A stretch of 44,439 nucleotides of DNA from Bacteroidota bacterium (lineage in GTDB: Bacteria > Bacteroidota > Bacteroidia > Cytophagales > Cyclobacteriaceae). The DNA lies in the NCBI GenBank assembly GCA_018267195.1, contig JAFDYY010000028.1, positions 1 through 44,439 on the forward strand. Reading direction: 5' to 3'. Every line of letters starts with the position of its first letter. Position 1 is the stretch's first letter. Positions 27,673-35,687 of this stretch are shown piece by piece. The notes under the pieces are model-generated. The model was not told where the DNA came from. It ran no database searches and saw nothing but the letters and a program-made list of their open reading frames with translations. The position numbers and the translations under genes were made by a program.

Positions 27673-28854
27673 TTATTTAAGGTACTCATTTAAAATTTGT
27701 GCACAATACCATTCTTGGCGTGGCAGATGAAACGGTCCCTTAAACATATTGCCTTTGGCTGATTGGGCCAGAGTGCCATCGCGGTGCAAATAGCCAAACC
27801 ACTCCCCGTTTTTTTTATCATGGAAGTGCTTGTAAGCATAATCATGTACTTGCTTATGCCAGTGTGCATATTTTTCTTTGCCCGTCATGAGATAAGCCAG
27901 AAGGGTAGCAATAATTGTTTCGTTGTGCGGCCACCACATTTTCATATCCTGCCAGTATTCCTGCACAGGCTTGTGGTACACATCGCGGAAATACAAAATG
28001 CCACCCTGCTCTTTATCCCACCCGCGTTCCCACATATAGTCTAACATCCGGCATCCCAAGTCAATCAAATGCGGATCATTATTTCTGTGTTTGGCTTCAT
28101 GTAAAACAAACCATGCGCCCTCAATGGCATGGCCCGGATTTAATGTTCTCCCATCAATATGATCAATAATGCTTCCATCGGGTGCCACTTGTTCCATCAC
28201 ACAGCGGATATCATCTTTCACAAAATCCCTTTCAATCTCAGCAATCCATTTAGTGATCCATTCATCGCAACGTTCATCTCCAATGGTGCTGCGCAGTTGC
28301 TGTGCCGTGTTGATCATAATCATCGGCACCCCTATTCCTTTGGAAGGGCGAACGTTGGAGAACTTGGGCAGCAACTTTTTTTCTCCGTTGGCATACGCCA
28401 GACAATTACCAAATATTTTACGCGACCAATCCGCCAGTTGCTTATCTCCGGTTGCTTTCGCACACGCAGCCGAAGAGATCACGGCAAAGGTTTCAGAAAA
28501 AAAATACCTGCGCTTGCGTATCGGTTGGCCATCCCGAGTAACGTGAAAAAACATTTGCCCGTCTGTATCAAAACAGTGCTTTTTCAGAAAATCAATTCCT
28601 GATTTTGACCACTCGCGCCATTCATTTTTTTGCTCAACTGTATTGTATAAGGTTGCGAGCAACCAGGCGGCACGCCCCTGAACCCACACGGCTTTGTCGT
28701 CATCAATCAAACTTCCATCGGCATCGCGCATTAACAAATAGCCGCCCTGCTCCTGATCTACCGATCGTGGAAACCAAAACTGAACCGTGTCGTTCAGTAA
28801 TTGATTGAAATAAAAATCTTTTAATGCAGTAAGGTCTTGACGGGTGTACGACAT
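27673..28854 (-). CDS. nanE: AGE-family N-acylglucosamine 2-epimerase (ManNAc/GlcNAc)
   Basis: The 393-residue cytoplasmic enzyme has the (alpha/alpha)6-barrel pattern of the AGE/RnBP family: QEQGGYLLMRDADGS (34-48), KAVWVQGRAAW (54-64), NPGHAIEGAWF with His242, and MKMWWPHNETI with His310. It should interconvert ManNAc and GlcNAc without phosphorylation. This matches the Bacteroides-type sialic acid pathway, in which ManNAc from the lyase becomes GlcNAc before a kinase acts. It differs from the enterobacterial NanE, which acts on ManNAc-6-P and belongs to another fold. It lies between the sialidase gene and nagA in the operon. Confidence 0.9.
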   Translation of the reverse strand: MSYTRQDLTALKDFYFNQLLNDTVQFWFPRSVDQEQGGYLLMRDADGSLIDDDKAVWVQGRAAWLLATLYNTVEQKNEWREWSKSGIDFLKKHCFDTDGQMFFHVTRDGQPIRKRRYFFSETFAVISSAACAKATGDKQLADWSRKIFGNCLAYANGEKKLLPKFSNVRPSKGIGVPMIMINTAQQLRSTIGDERCDEWITKWIAEIERDFVKDDIRCVMEQVAPDGSIIDHIDGRTLNPGHAIEGAWFVLHEAKHRNNDPHLIDLGCRMLDYMWERGWDKEQGGILYFRDVYHKPVQEYWQDMKMWWPHNETIIATLLAYLMTGKEKYAHWHKQVHDYAYKHFHDKKNGEWFGYLHRDGTLAQSAKGNMFKGPFHLPRQEWYCAQILNEYLK

Positions 28855-28908
28855 AGGAAATTACATTTCAAGTTTGTACTGAGTTTACGCCAGAAAGGAA
28901 AACGTATT

Positions 28909-30471
28909 TTATTTAACAATATCACTCACGGGTATCCTTACAAAATACAGTTCTTTAGTGCCTTCGTATAAAAAGCCGAGCGTATTGTTATCAATTTTTG
29001 TAAGAGCCGAATATCCGTAACAAGGGCGCTCATCAATCAGCAATTGATTGGCCGGCAGCCAACTTTCACCTAAATCGAGGCTGGCTTTAATGGTGATATT
29101 TCTGCGCGGAGCCGATGATACATTGGGGTTGCTGAAAAAAATAATTTCTTTCTGAACGCCTTTTGTCAATACGCTGGCTTTAATCATGCTGCCCATACAA
29201 ACCGGGTCGGGCAATGCGCTGTAAGAGGTAGCATCTTCAGTCCAGCTGTTTCCCATGTCGGGGGAAGTAGCCACGCTTCTGAAACTACCGCGGTTATCGC
29301 GCATGTTCAGCATCAAGGTGCCGGGGGTGGTTTCTACTACCGCGCTTTCGGTGGTGTTAGATTTTGCACCGGTGCCTCGTTTCCAGGTTACCCCATGGTC
29401 ATCACTATATATTATTGTGGAATAGGGCATTCCGCTGGCATCCCAATATTGGGCAGGAAACACAAGCGTACCATTACTCATCACAGAACCTGTGCCGGGC
29501 CCTTGAAAAAAGATTCTCCATGCCGGGTCTTTTACTTGCGAGGTAATGCTGTATGGAGTTGACCAGGTAAGGCCATCATCACTGCTGCTCACTAACATAA
29601 ATTGTCCTGTTACATCGGGTGTCAACCCGGGACCTGATCCTGCAATGCTGTGATTGCCTTTACTCCATAGTGCTGCCACCCAAAGTTTTTTTGTAGCGGG
29701 GTCAAATAGAATTGTCGGGTCGCCCACACCATTGGTTCCGTTAGGGAGAGTCCCCATGTCCATAATTATTTTCATTGCATTCCAGGTTCTTCCGCCATCT
29801 GTGCTGCGGCTCATGCCTACGTTAATGTTAGCCGGAAGATCATTGCTATTATCGTAGCGCACATCGTACACAGCAATCAATGTGCCCTGATCGGTCGTTG
29901 CTATTCCCGGAATACGGTATGTGTTCACGCCATCATCACCGGCTCTCCGCAAAGCCATACCCATATATTTAGCAAACGGCCAGCCGGTTACTTCTAAAAT
30001 TTTTTGAGGTTTACCTGCCGTATTAGTCAGCTGGGTTACATGAAGTTCTACTTTGTGGTTTGTATTGGCCGCTTGCTTTAACGTAACACTCAGCCAAATA
30101 TGGTTTACCTCGTACGAAAGTTGAAGCGCTATCGGGATATCAAAACTGATAGCGGGCGATACGGAACCTACCAAGTTGGCAGTAGAGAAAGTTGGATCGA
30201 TGCCGGTAAAATACACTTCAACTTTTTGAATATCCGCAATGGCATCGGCATTTATTGTACCATGAATAGTTTGATACATAATTGTTGGATTGCCGGCAGG
30301 AACATACCCGATGATAGACACTACCGGATTGGTAGCCAACCCTACCAGCACCGGGTTGGCGGTAGCCGTAGAAATTATTTGTATATCCTTAGGTGCCACT
30401 GAGCTCTTAGCACAATGAGTATGAATAAGAAGTAGTGGGATTAGAAAAAGAAACCTGTTAATTTTTTTCAT
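28909..30471 (-). CDS. nanH: GH33 exo-alpha-sialidase, lipoprotein
   Basis: The preferred start is the ATG at 30471, 13 bases after the permease gene. It gives a 520-residue protein with a type II signal peptide (MKKINRFLFLIPLLLIHTHC, lipid-anchored Cys20). The longer frame begins at a TTG inside the permease gene and is rejected. Residues 30-165 fit the N-terminal beta-sandwich often attached to Bacteroidota sialidases. The six-bladed propeller begins with the YRIP motif (185-188, Arg186 of the Arg triad). Five Asp-boxes are visible: SRSTDGGRTW (221-230), SSDDGLTW, YSDDHGVTW, SPDMGNSW and SLDLGESW. It is expected to release terminal sialic acid at the cell surface or in the periplasm. Confidence 0.94.
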   Translation of the reverse strand: MKKINRFLFLIPLLLIHTHCAKSSVAPKDIQIISTATANPVLVGLATNPVVSIIGYVPAGNPTIMYQTIHGTINADAIADIQKVEVYFTGIDPTFSTANLVGSVSPAISFDIPIALQLSYEVNHIWLSVTLKQAANTNHKVELHVTQLTNTAGKPQKILEVTGWPFAKYMGMALRRAGDDGVNTYRIPGIATTDQGTLIAVYDVRYDNSNDLPANINVGMSRSTDGGRTWNAMKIIMDMGTLPNGTNGVGDPTILFDPATKKLWVAALWSKGNHSIAGSGPGLTPDVTGQFMLVSSSDDGLTWSTPYSITSQVKDPAWRIFFQGPGTGSVMSNGTLVFPAQYWDASGMPYSTIIYSDDHGVTWKRGTGAKSNTTESAVVETTPGTLMLNMRDNRGSFRSVATSPDMGNSWTEDATSYSALPDPVCMGSMIKASVLTKGVQKEIIFFSNPNVSSAPRRNITIKASLDLGESWLPANQLLIDERPCYGYSALTKIDNNTLGFLYEGTKELYFVRIPVSDIVK

Positions 30472-30484
30472 AAGCAAATTAAAT

Positions 30485-31717
30485 TTATAAACTGCTGACT
30501 TTAGGCCGAAGAAAATAAAGTTGAACAACAAGGGCTACCAACACAATGCTGCCCAACAGGGCAAAGTCTTTGCCCAGCCGCCCGGCATCGGTTGATTTGC
30601 CCAGCCAGTCGGTTATGAATGCCCCAAAAAAAACACCGGTCATGTTCATTATACCGTAAGCCGTTGCCCGGTATTTAGCTGAAACAAACTGACAAAGGAT
30701 GGGCATGTTGTTTGCATCAAACATCCCGTACCCCAACCCAAAACAGAAGGCCGCACCAACCACATTAAAAAGCGAGTGCCCTGATCCGATAAAAACCAAT
30801 GATGGTATAGTTAAACCCAATCCTATCGCACTCGTGTATATTCGTCCGCGAATATTTTTTTGCACCCACTTGTCGGAAAGCAGCCCGCCCGCAATCACCC
30901 CAATAAAAGAGGAAGCCGCAATAGTAATTGTAGCAATGGGCCCTGCCCGAGACATGTCGATATCTAAATTATCTGAGAACAGCGTAGGCAACCAATTTTT
31001 TACAGCCCATCCGGGCAAACTGGGAACAGCAAAATAAAATAAGATGATCCAAAACGAAATATTGCCGAATAACGAACGCAATCCTATGCTTAATGATGTC
31101 TTTGTTTTTATATGCCGTTGCCCTCCTTCATCAAATTCTTCTTCACTCTTCTTTTCTTTCAAAAAGAAAATCAAAACCATTGAGTACACGATCCCGATCA
31201 AACCAAAAAACTGAAAAGTAGAGTGCCATAAAAATCGGGCGGCAATGGTGGCCCCAAATCCTCCAAGTGCCTGCCCAACGTATAGCCCCGTCATGTGAAT
31301 GCCAATCGCGAGCGAACGGGTTTTGAAAGAATGAAAATCGGCAATCAGCGATAAGCCGGCAGGGATGTACAGTGCTTCACTCACGCCCATCACGGCTCGC
31401 AGCCAATACAATTGATTGAACGTAGTGGCAAACCCCATGGCGCAGGTAACCCCTGACCAAACAAACAAGCTGATCACGATAAGCCATTTTCTATTAACGC
31501 GATCGGCAATGATGCCCGCAAACGGACTCATCAATCCGTAAATCCACAGAAAAATGGCCATGAGATACCCAAACTTGGCAGCCGACTCCAGCTCAACAAT
31601 ATCTATTTGCATCGAAGGCCTCATTGTAGCGAGCATCTGCCGGTCCATATAATTCAGAAGAGCCACCCCCCAAAGCAGCGCCACAACAACCCACGGATAA
31701 ATCTTTGACTCCTTCAT
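30485..31717 (-). CDS. nanT: MFS permease, probable sialic acid transporter
   Basis: The 410-residue protein has twelve predicted membrane helices. It opens with VVALLWGVALLNYMDRQMLATMRPSM, the pattern of the anion:cation symporter branch of MFS, with the loop 2-3 motif near GIIADRVNRKW. It lies between the sialic acid mutarotase and the sialidase genes, so inner-membrane import of N-acetylneuraminate is the likely role, as for the Bacteroides NanT-type MFS carriers. The symbol rests on context rather than on a substrate motif; hexuronate or another acidic sugar would also fit the family. Confidence 0.82.
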   Translation of the reverse strand: MKESKIYPWVVVALLWGVALLNYMDRQMLATMRPSMQIDIVELESAAKFGYLMAIFLWIYGLMSPFAGIIADRVNRKWLIVISLFVWSGVTCAMGFATTFNQLYWLRAVMGVSEALYIPAGLSLIADFHSFKTRSLAIGIHMTGLYVGQALGGFGATIAARFLWHSTFQFFGLIGIVYSMVLIFFLKEKKSEEEFDEGGQRHIKTKTSLSIGLRSLFGNISFWIILFYFAVPSLPGWAVKNWLPTLFSDNLDIDMSRAGPIATITIAASSFIGVIAGGLLSDKWVQKNIRGRIYTSAIGLGLTIPSLVFIGSGHSLFNVVGAAFCFGLGYGMFDANNMPILCQFVSAKYRATAYGIMNMTGVFFGAFITDWLGKSTDAGRLGKDFALLGSIVLVALVVQLYFLRPKVSSL

Positions 31718-31768
31718 TTTTTATGTGCCCTATCTGGATGGCGGCCACGAAACCATCCGGATGCTATT

Positions 31769-32920
31769 TTATTTTGCCACAATTTTTCCAACCCGTATCA
31801 TAGGGGTACGCACACCTGCTCTGATTTCCCCACTGGGAATGATTACCTCCTCGTTCCATTTTATCGCTGTCGTTGTCACCTGCCCCTCAAAAGGAAGCAC
31901 ACCAATTTTTTTCCAGGCATCCGTTTGTGTATTATAGCTTAAAATATTTTTACTAAAGCCGGGATGCGAAGACTGAATCGCTATTTTTTTATTATTAAGT
32001 TCATTTTTTTTAATCATTTCTTTCTCACTGTTGATGGCCGCTATCAGCAATTCTACCTGATGAAATGTTTCGCCTGAGTCTCCGCTAAAGAGTAAGATTG
32101 AATGGGTTCCCGCTTCAATACCAGTGCCCGCACAAAGGGCATAGGGCAAATTATTTTTTACCGTCCAGCTACTTTTTTTAAAATCAAATTCAAAAACAGA
32201 GGAATAAAGTGTACTGATGCCATTGGGGTTTTTGCTTCTCCCGCCAATCAGATATAAACATTCATTACGGCCATTAGATTGGCACACCATTACTGCGTGC
32301 GAAACGGAAACCGGCAGTGGTTTTAAATCTTGCCAGCCTTGTTGTGTATGATTAAGATCCAGATACAAAAATTGATTGGAGGTGGCGGTACTCGTCTCTC
32401 CGCCTGCCAGGTATATCTTGTTATCATAGCACACCATGGAGGCGTTCGCTACACCCAATGGAAGATCGGGAAGAGGGGTTATCAAAACACTTTGTGTTGC
32501 ATCATCCCATTGTAGTAAAAATGCTTTTAGCGAAATGCCGTTTTCGCTTTCGCCACCGGCACAGACAACTCCCTGCGATGTAGAGCAATTGGCACCGTAT
32601 GCTATTGCCTGAGGCAGTTGAATAGTTTTAAAGAAAGTAACCTCTCCTTTTTCTTTTTTAAATAAATGAAGCGAGTTATAATATTTTTTTTTGCCGCCAT
32701 TCCACGGCATACCCTCCGGGAAATTGGCTCCCCCACCCACCATCAGCACATTATGGTCCACTCCGCAAACAGGTCCGGCCACCCCCAGCGGGTTTTCCTT
32801 TCCGTTCATGGGAAGAGTGATACCGGCTTCATTCCATCGAACAGACACAGGTATTTTTTTTTGTGCCCAGGCCATTACATTAAGTATTATAAAAAAAAAC
32901 AAGGCAACTACGCGGATCAT
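31769..32920 (-). CDS. nanM: Kelch-repeat N-acetylneuraminate mutarotase (NanM-like)
   Basis: The ATG at 32920 overlaps the lyase stop by one base (TAATG) and gives a 383-residue protein with a signal peptide (MIRVVALFFFIILNVMAWAQ). A longer frame from a TTG is rejected because it lies inside the lyase gene. Kelch blades are visible: GVDHNVLMVGGGANFPEGMPW, CAGGESENG, KIYLAGGETSTATS, and CLYLIGGRSKNPNG. The GGGANFPEGMPWxGGKK segment is typical of the cyclically permuted mutarotase family related to E. coli NanM. It probably speeds alpha-to-beta anomer conversion of sialic acid in the periplasm, after the sialidase releases the alpha form. Confidence 0.88.
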   Translation of the reverse strand: MIRVVALFFFIILNVMAWAQKKIPVSVRWNEAGITLPMNGKENPLGVAGPVCGVDHNVLMVGGGANFPEGMPWNGGKKKYYNSLHLFKKEKGEVTFFKTIQLPQAIAYGANCSTSQGVVCAGGESENGISLKAFLLQWDDATQSVLITPLPDLPLGVANASMVCYDNKIYLAGGETSTATSNQFLYLDLNHTQQGWQDLKPLPVSVSHAVMVCQSNGRNECLYLIGGRSKNPNGISTLYSSVFEFDFKKSSWTVKNNLPYALCAGTGIEAGTHSILLFSGDSGETFHQVELLIAAINSEKEMIKKNELNNKKIAIQSSHPGFSKNILSYNTQTDAWKKIGVLPFEGQVTTTAIKWNEEVIIPSGEIRAGVRTPMIRVGKIVAK

Positions 32921-33864
32921 TACTTTATAACTGAGGCAGCCGGCAGTTGCGAGCAAAAGCTGCTAAACTTAATTTGCTCCGCATCTTTTTTAAAGAGCTG
33001 AAATTGTTCAGGACTCATGTTGCGCACGGGCAAACGAAACTCTCCGCAATCAAGCTTCATCAATTTCATGTAAGCTTTGCCGGTAGCAATGCCTCCATGT
33101 TTTCCCAACAAACGGATCATGTCGATAGACTGCTGTTGTTTTTTTCTTGCCGCTTCCAGGTTGCCTTGTTCAAACGAAGCGATCAGTTCATTATACAATG
33201 GCGCTGCATAATTAAACGTGCTGCCCACACTTCCTCTGGCTCCAAGGGCCAATGCGGCCAGTATATTTTCATCGCGCCCCCACAGCATGTCGTATTGTCC
33301 ACCTTTAAAATTCAAGCACGAGAGGAAATCCATAAAATCTTCGTGTGTGTACTTCACTCCCGCGAAATTTAAAATTTTGCCATCTATTTCGTTCAGCAAA
33401 TCAAACATGGTAAACCCAACGCCTGTTAATACCGGAATGTGGTAATAATAAAATGGCATGTTGGGCACTGCGCTCGCTACTTTACGGCAAGTTTCGGCAA
33501 GCACTTGCACATTGGCCGGTTTAAAATAAAATGGAGCGGTAAAGGCTACTGCATAAAGACCGCACTCCTCTGCATATTTTGCCAGCTCAATGCAATCATT
33601 TAAGCTGGTGCCGCCCACCAAGGGCATTACTTTAAAATGGTTATCGTCTTTTGATGCCGATGCCCAGGCCTCAAATACTTTCTTTTTTTCTGCCTGGGTC
33701 ATTGAAACTCCTTCGCCTGTTGAGCCGCAAATGAACGCGCCTGTAATTCCGTTGGCCTTCAGCATTTCATAGTATCCCGGCACGATAGATAAGTTTAGTG
33801 AGCCGTCTGCGTGCATCGGGGTAAATGGTGCGGCAATCAATCCCTTCAAATGTTCGATCTTCAT
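32920..33864 (-). CDS. nanA: N-acetylneuraminate lyase (DapA superfamily)
   Basis: It splits N-acetylneuraminate into ManNAc and pyruvate in the cytoplasm. From the ATG at 33864 it has 314 residues and begins MKIEHLKGLIAAPFTPM, the usual N-terminus. The motifs are GAFICGSTGEGVSMT (substrate carboxylate site), FYYYHIPVLTG (catalytic Tyr) and FAGVKYTHEDFMD (Schiff-base Lys). The KYT-(H)-(E/N)-D pattern points to sialic acid lyase rather than dihydrodipicolinate synthase. An upstream in-frame ATG at 33888 would add eight residues, but it lies in a palindrome that looks regulatory. It is the first gene after a 245-bp gap behind susD. Confidence 0.92.
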   Translation of the reverse strand: MKIEHLKGLIAAPFTPMHADGSLNLSIVPGYYEMLKANGITGAFICGSTGEGVSMTQAEKKKVFEAWASASKDDNHFKVMPLVGGTSLNDCIELAKYAEECGLYAVAFTAPFYFKPANVQVLAETCRKVASAVPNMPFYYYHIPVLTGVGFTMFDLLNEIDGKILNFAGVKYTHEDFMDFLSCLNFKGGQYDMLWGRDENILAALALGARGSVGSTFNYAAPLYNELIASFEQGNLEAARKKQQQSIDMIRLLGKHGGIATGKAYMKLMKLDCGEFRLPVRNMSPEQFQLFKKDAEQIKFSSFCSQLPAASVIK

Positions 33865-33875
33865 AATTAATTTAT

Positions 33876-33887
33876 TGTATGCATACA
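33876..33887. promoter_or_regulatory. 12-bp palindrome in the nanA leader, possible operator
   Basis: TGTATGCATACA is a perfect inverted repeat, 11 bases before the preferred nanA ATG and just downstream of the predicted transcription start. It shares the TGTA...TACA halves of the susC operator but with a four-base rather than one-base centre, so the same protein may not bind both. Confidence 0.35.
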
Positions 33888-33899
33888 TAGTTTCCTCTG

Positions 33900-33931
33900 C
33901 GAGATTACTTGAGTTTGTGCGCTAATACAAA
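33900..33931 (-). promoter_or_regulatory. Candidate second promoter, nanA onward
   Basis: On the minus strand TTTG (+ 33928-33931), exactly 20 bases, then TAATCTCG (+ 33900-33907), a partial match to TAnnTTTG. It is placed to start transcription just before the palindrome at 33876-33887. The rest of the 245-bp gap (33889-34133) shows no other clear element. Confidence 0.3.
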
Positions 33932-34133
33932 GCAATCTTTATTTCAAGAAGAGTTTCCTTTCGTTTAGTACTCCTGATTATTTTATATTTAAATAAAGTC
34001 TAACCCGCACACCGTTTTCATTCAAGTTAGACATCTATTCTTTTGCAACCAGGCTTTTGACATAAGAATCAAAACTCTACATGTAAAGATCCCTATGTCA
34101 TTGCCATGGTGCAAAGAAGTAGAAAATTATTTT

Positions 34134-35675
34134 TTAAAAACTGGAGTAGCCCGGATTTTGTACTAACCCTCGGTTGTTGGTCAGTGAGGTCCGGTCGATC
34201 GGCCATAATAATTTGTATGAATCCGTAGAGAGTAAAGAGGTGTGCTCATACACAAAGTTATCCCCCATCCTTCTAAGATCGTACCAACGTTTTCCTTCGA
34301 ACACGAATTCAAAAAGGCGCTCTTGCAGGATAGCTTCCTGAGGATTAGAGTCGATCGCCTGGTTTGGGTAATCTTGTACGCCAACTGTATAGGCCGCTCC
34401 GTAGGCACGGGCCCGCACCAGGTTAATTTCGGTGGCAGGGCTTTGGCCTTGTGCCAGTTTCGCTTCGGCTAACAGCAACAACAGATCGGCATACCGGTAG
34501 ATAGGATAATCATTAGTAAAATACCGTACCCCCGATTGCTGTTCGCCTTGATATTTGTTAGTGAAACATCCGGCAATAGTATAGACACCGCCAGGATATG
34601 TGTAGGCGGGTTGTATTGATGCCCACTTGCGGGTATCGGCATTATTGAACTTTCTGAACGTTGTAATTTTTACCGGAGCACGTAGTTGCCCTCCCCAGTT
34701 GTCAACCGTAGAAGTAAACTGACGGTTGCCTACCGAGTCATAAAAATTGGCGATCAATGAACTTTGCGGAACAAAGTAAGACTGGATGAAACCATTGGTA
34801 AATTCCAGGTACTGATAGTGGCTGGCAAAAATAATTTCATTATTCCCTCGGTTGGTGGAGGTAAACACCGAAGCATAATTTGGAAGTAAAGCTAGTCCTG
34901 CTGCATTCGTTTGGATATCCGTGAGTGCGGCTTGAGCAATGGCCGCATCGGCTGCGCCACCGCCACGATAGCTCGTCCACAAATAAACTTCCGCCTTAAG
35001 CATTAGTGTGGCTGCTTTTGACCAATACGATTTAGTGTTCCTAAATGTATAGTCGGTACCAAAACTGCTCACCGAGTTATCGATGTCTGATTTAATCAAA
35101 GTCGTTACATCGGCTACGCTCGAAGCAGCCTTGGCTAAGTTGCCCACGTTTACGCTGGTAACCGGATCCGTTTGGATTACCACTTGACCCCAACTGCGCA
35201 ACATTTGGAAATAATAAAATGCCCGCATACCGTATGCAATGCCTAAATAATAATTTTTATTGGCAGCCGTTACTACGGTGGTCGTATTCAATTTACTGAT
35301 CAGCAAATTGATCTGAACGATGTTATAGTAAAATCCGCCAAAATTACTCACGCCTGAATTGTCCAGGTCGAGCAACTGAAGCCACATGCGTTCTAAGCCT
35401 TGCGTTGCCTCACCGGTAAATGCGCTGGAGCTGGGCGGATCCGTGCCAAAAATATCGGCTCGCATTTCGCCTAACGATTGAAATGCCCCGTTGTTAGAAC
35501 GAAACTGTGCATGCACGCCCGATACAAATGCATCGAACTGGTCGGGGGTTCTCCAAAAGTTAGCATTGCTAATACTGCTAATGGGCGACAGATCCAATTG
35601 ATTCGTGCACGAACCGGTAAACAGTATTACACTGATGGTGGATAAGATGATGATGATTTTCTTTTTCATATTCAT
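34134..35675 (-). CDS. susD: SusD/RagB-family glycan-binding lipoprotein
   Basis: The 513-residue protein has a lipoprotein signal (KKKIIIILSTISVILFTGSC, lipobox FTGSC). The SusD pattern follows: LDLSPISSISNANFWRTPDQFDAFVSGVHAQFR at the N-terminus, a TPR-like helical core, YRYADLLLLLAEAKL, and the C-terminal ERLFEFVFEGKRWYDLRRMG with LLWPIDRTSLTNN. It caps the partner SusC channel at the outer membrane and captures the glycan. The first two codons offer two ATGs (35675 and 35669), and the choice does not change the mature protein. It lies 12 bp after susC. Confidence 0.95.
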   Translation of the reverse strand: MNMKKKIIIILSTISVILFTGSCTNQLDLSPISSISNANFWRTPDQFDAFVSGVHAQFRSNNGAFQSLGEMRADIFGTDPPSSSAFTGEATQGLERMWLQLLDLDNSGVSNFGGFYYNIVQINLLISKLNTTTVVTAANKNYYLGIAYGMRAFYYFQMLRSWGQVVIQTDPVTSVNVGNLAKAASSVADVTTLIKSDIDNSVSSFGTDYTFRNTKSYWSKAATLMLKAEVYLWTSYRGGGAADAAIAQAALTDIQTNAAGLALLPNYASVFTSTNRGNNEIIFASHYQYLEFTNGFIQSYFVPQSSLIANFYDSVGNRQFTSTVDNWGGQLRAPVKITTFRKFNNADTRKWASIQPAYTYPGGVYTIAGCFTNKYQGEQQSGVRYFTNDYPIYRYADLLLLLAEAKLAQGQSPATEINLVRARAYGAAYTVGVQDYPNQAIDSNPQEAILQERLFEFVFEGKRWYDLRRMGDNFVYEHTSLLSTDSYKLLWPIDRTSLTNNRGLVQNPGYSSF

Positions 35676-35687
35676 TGGATTGAAAAA

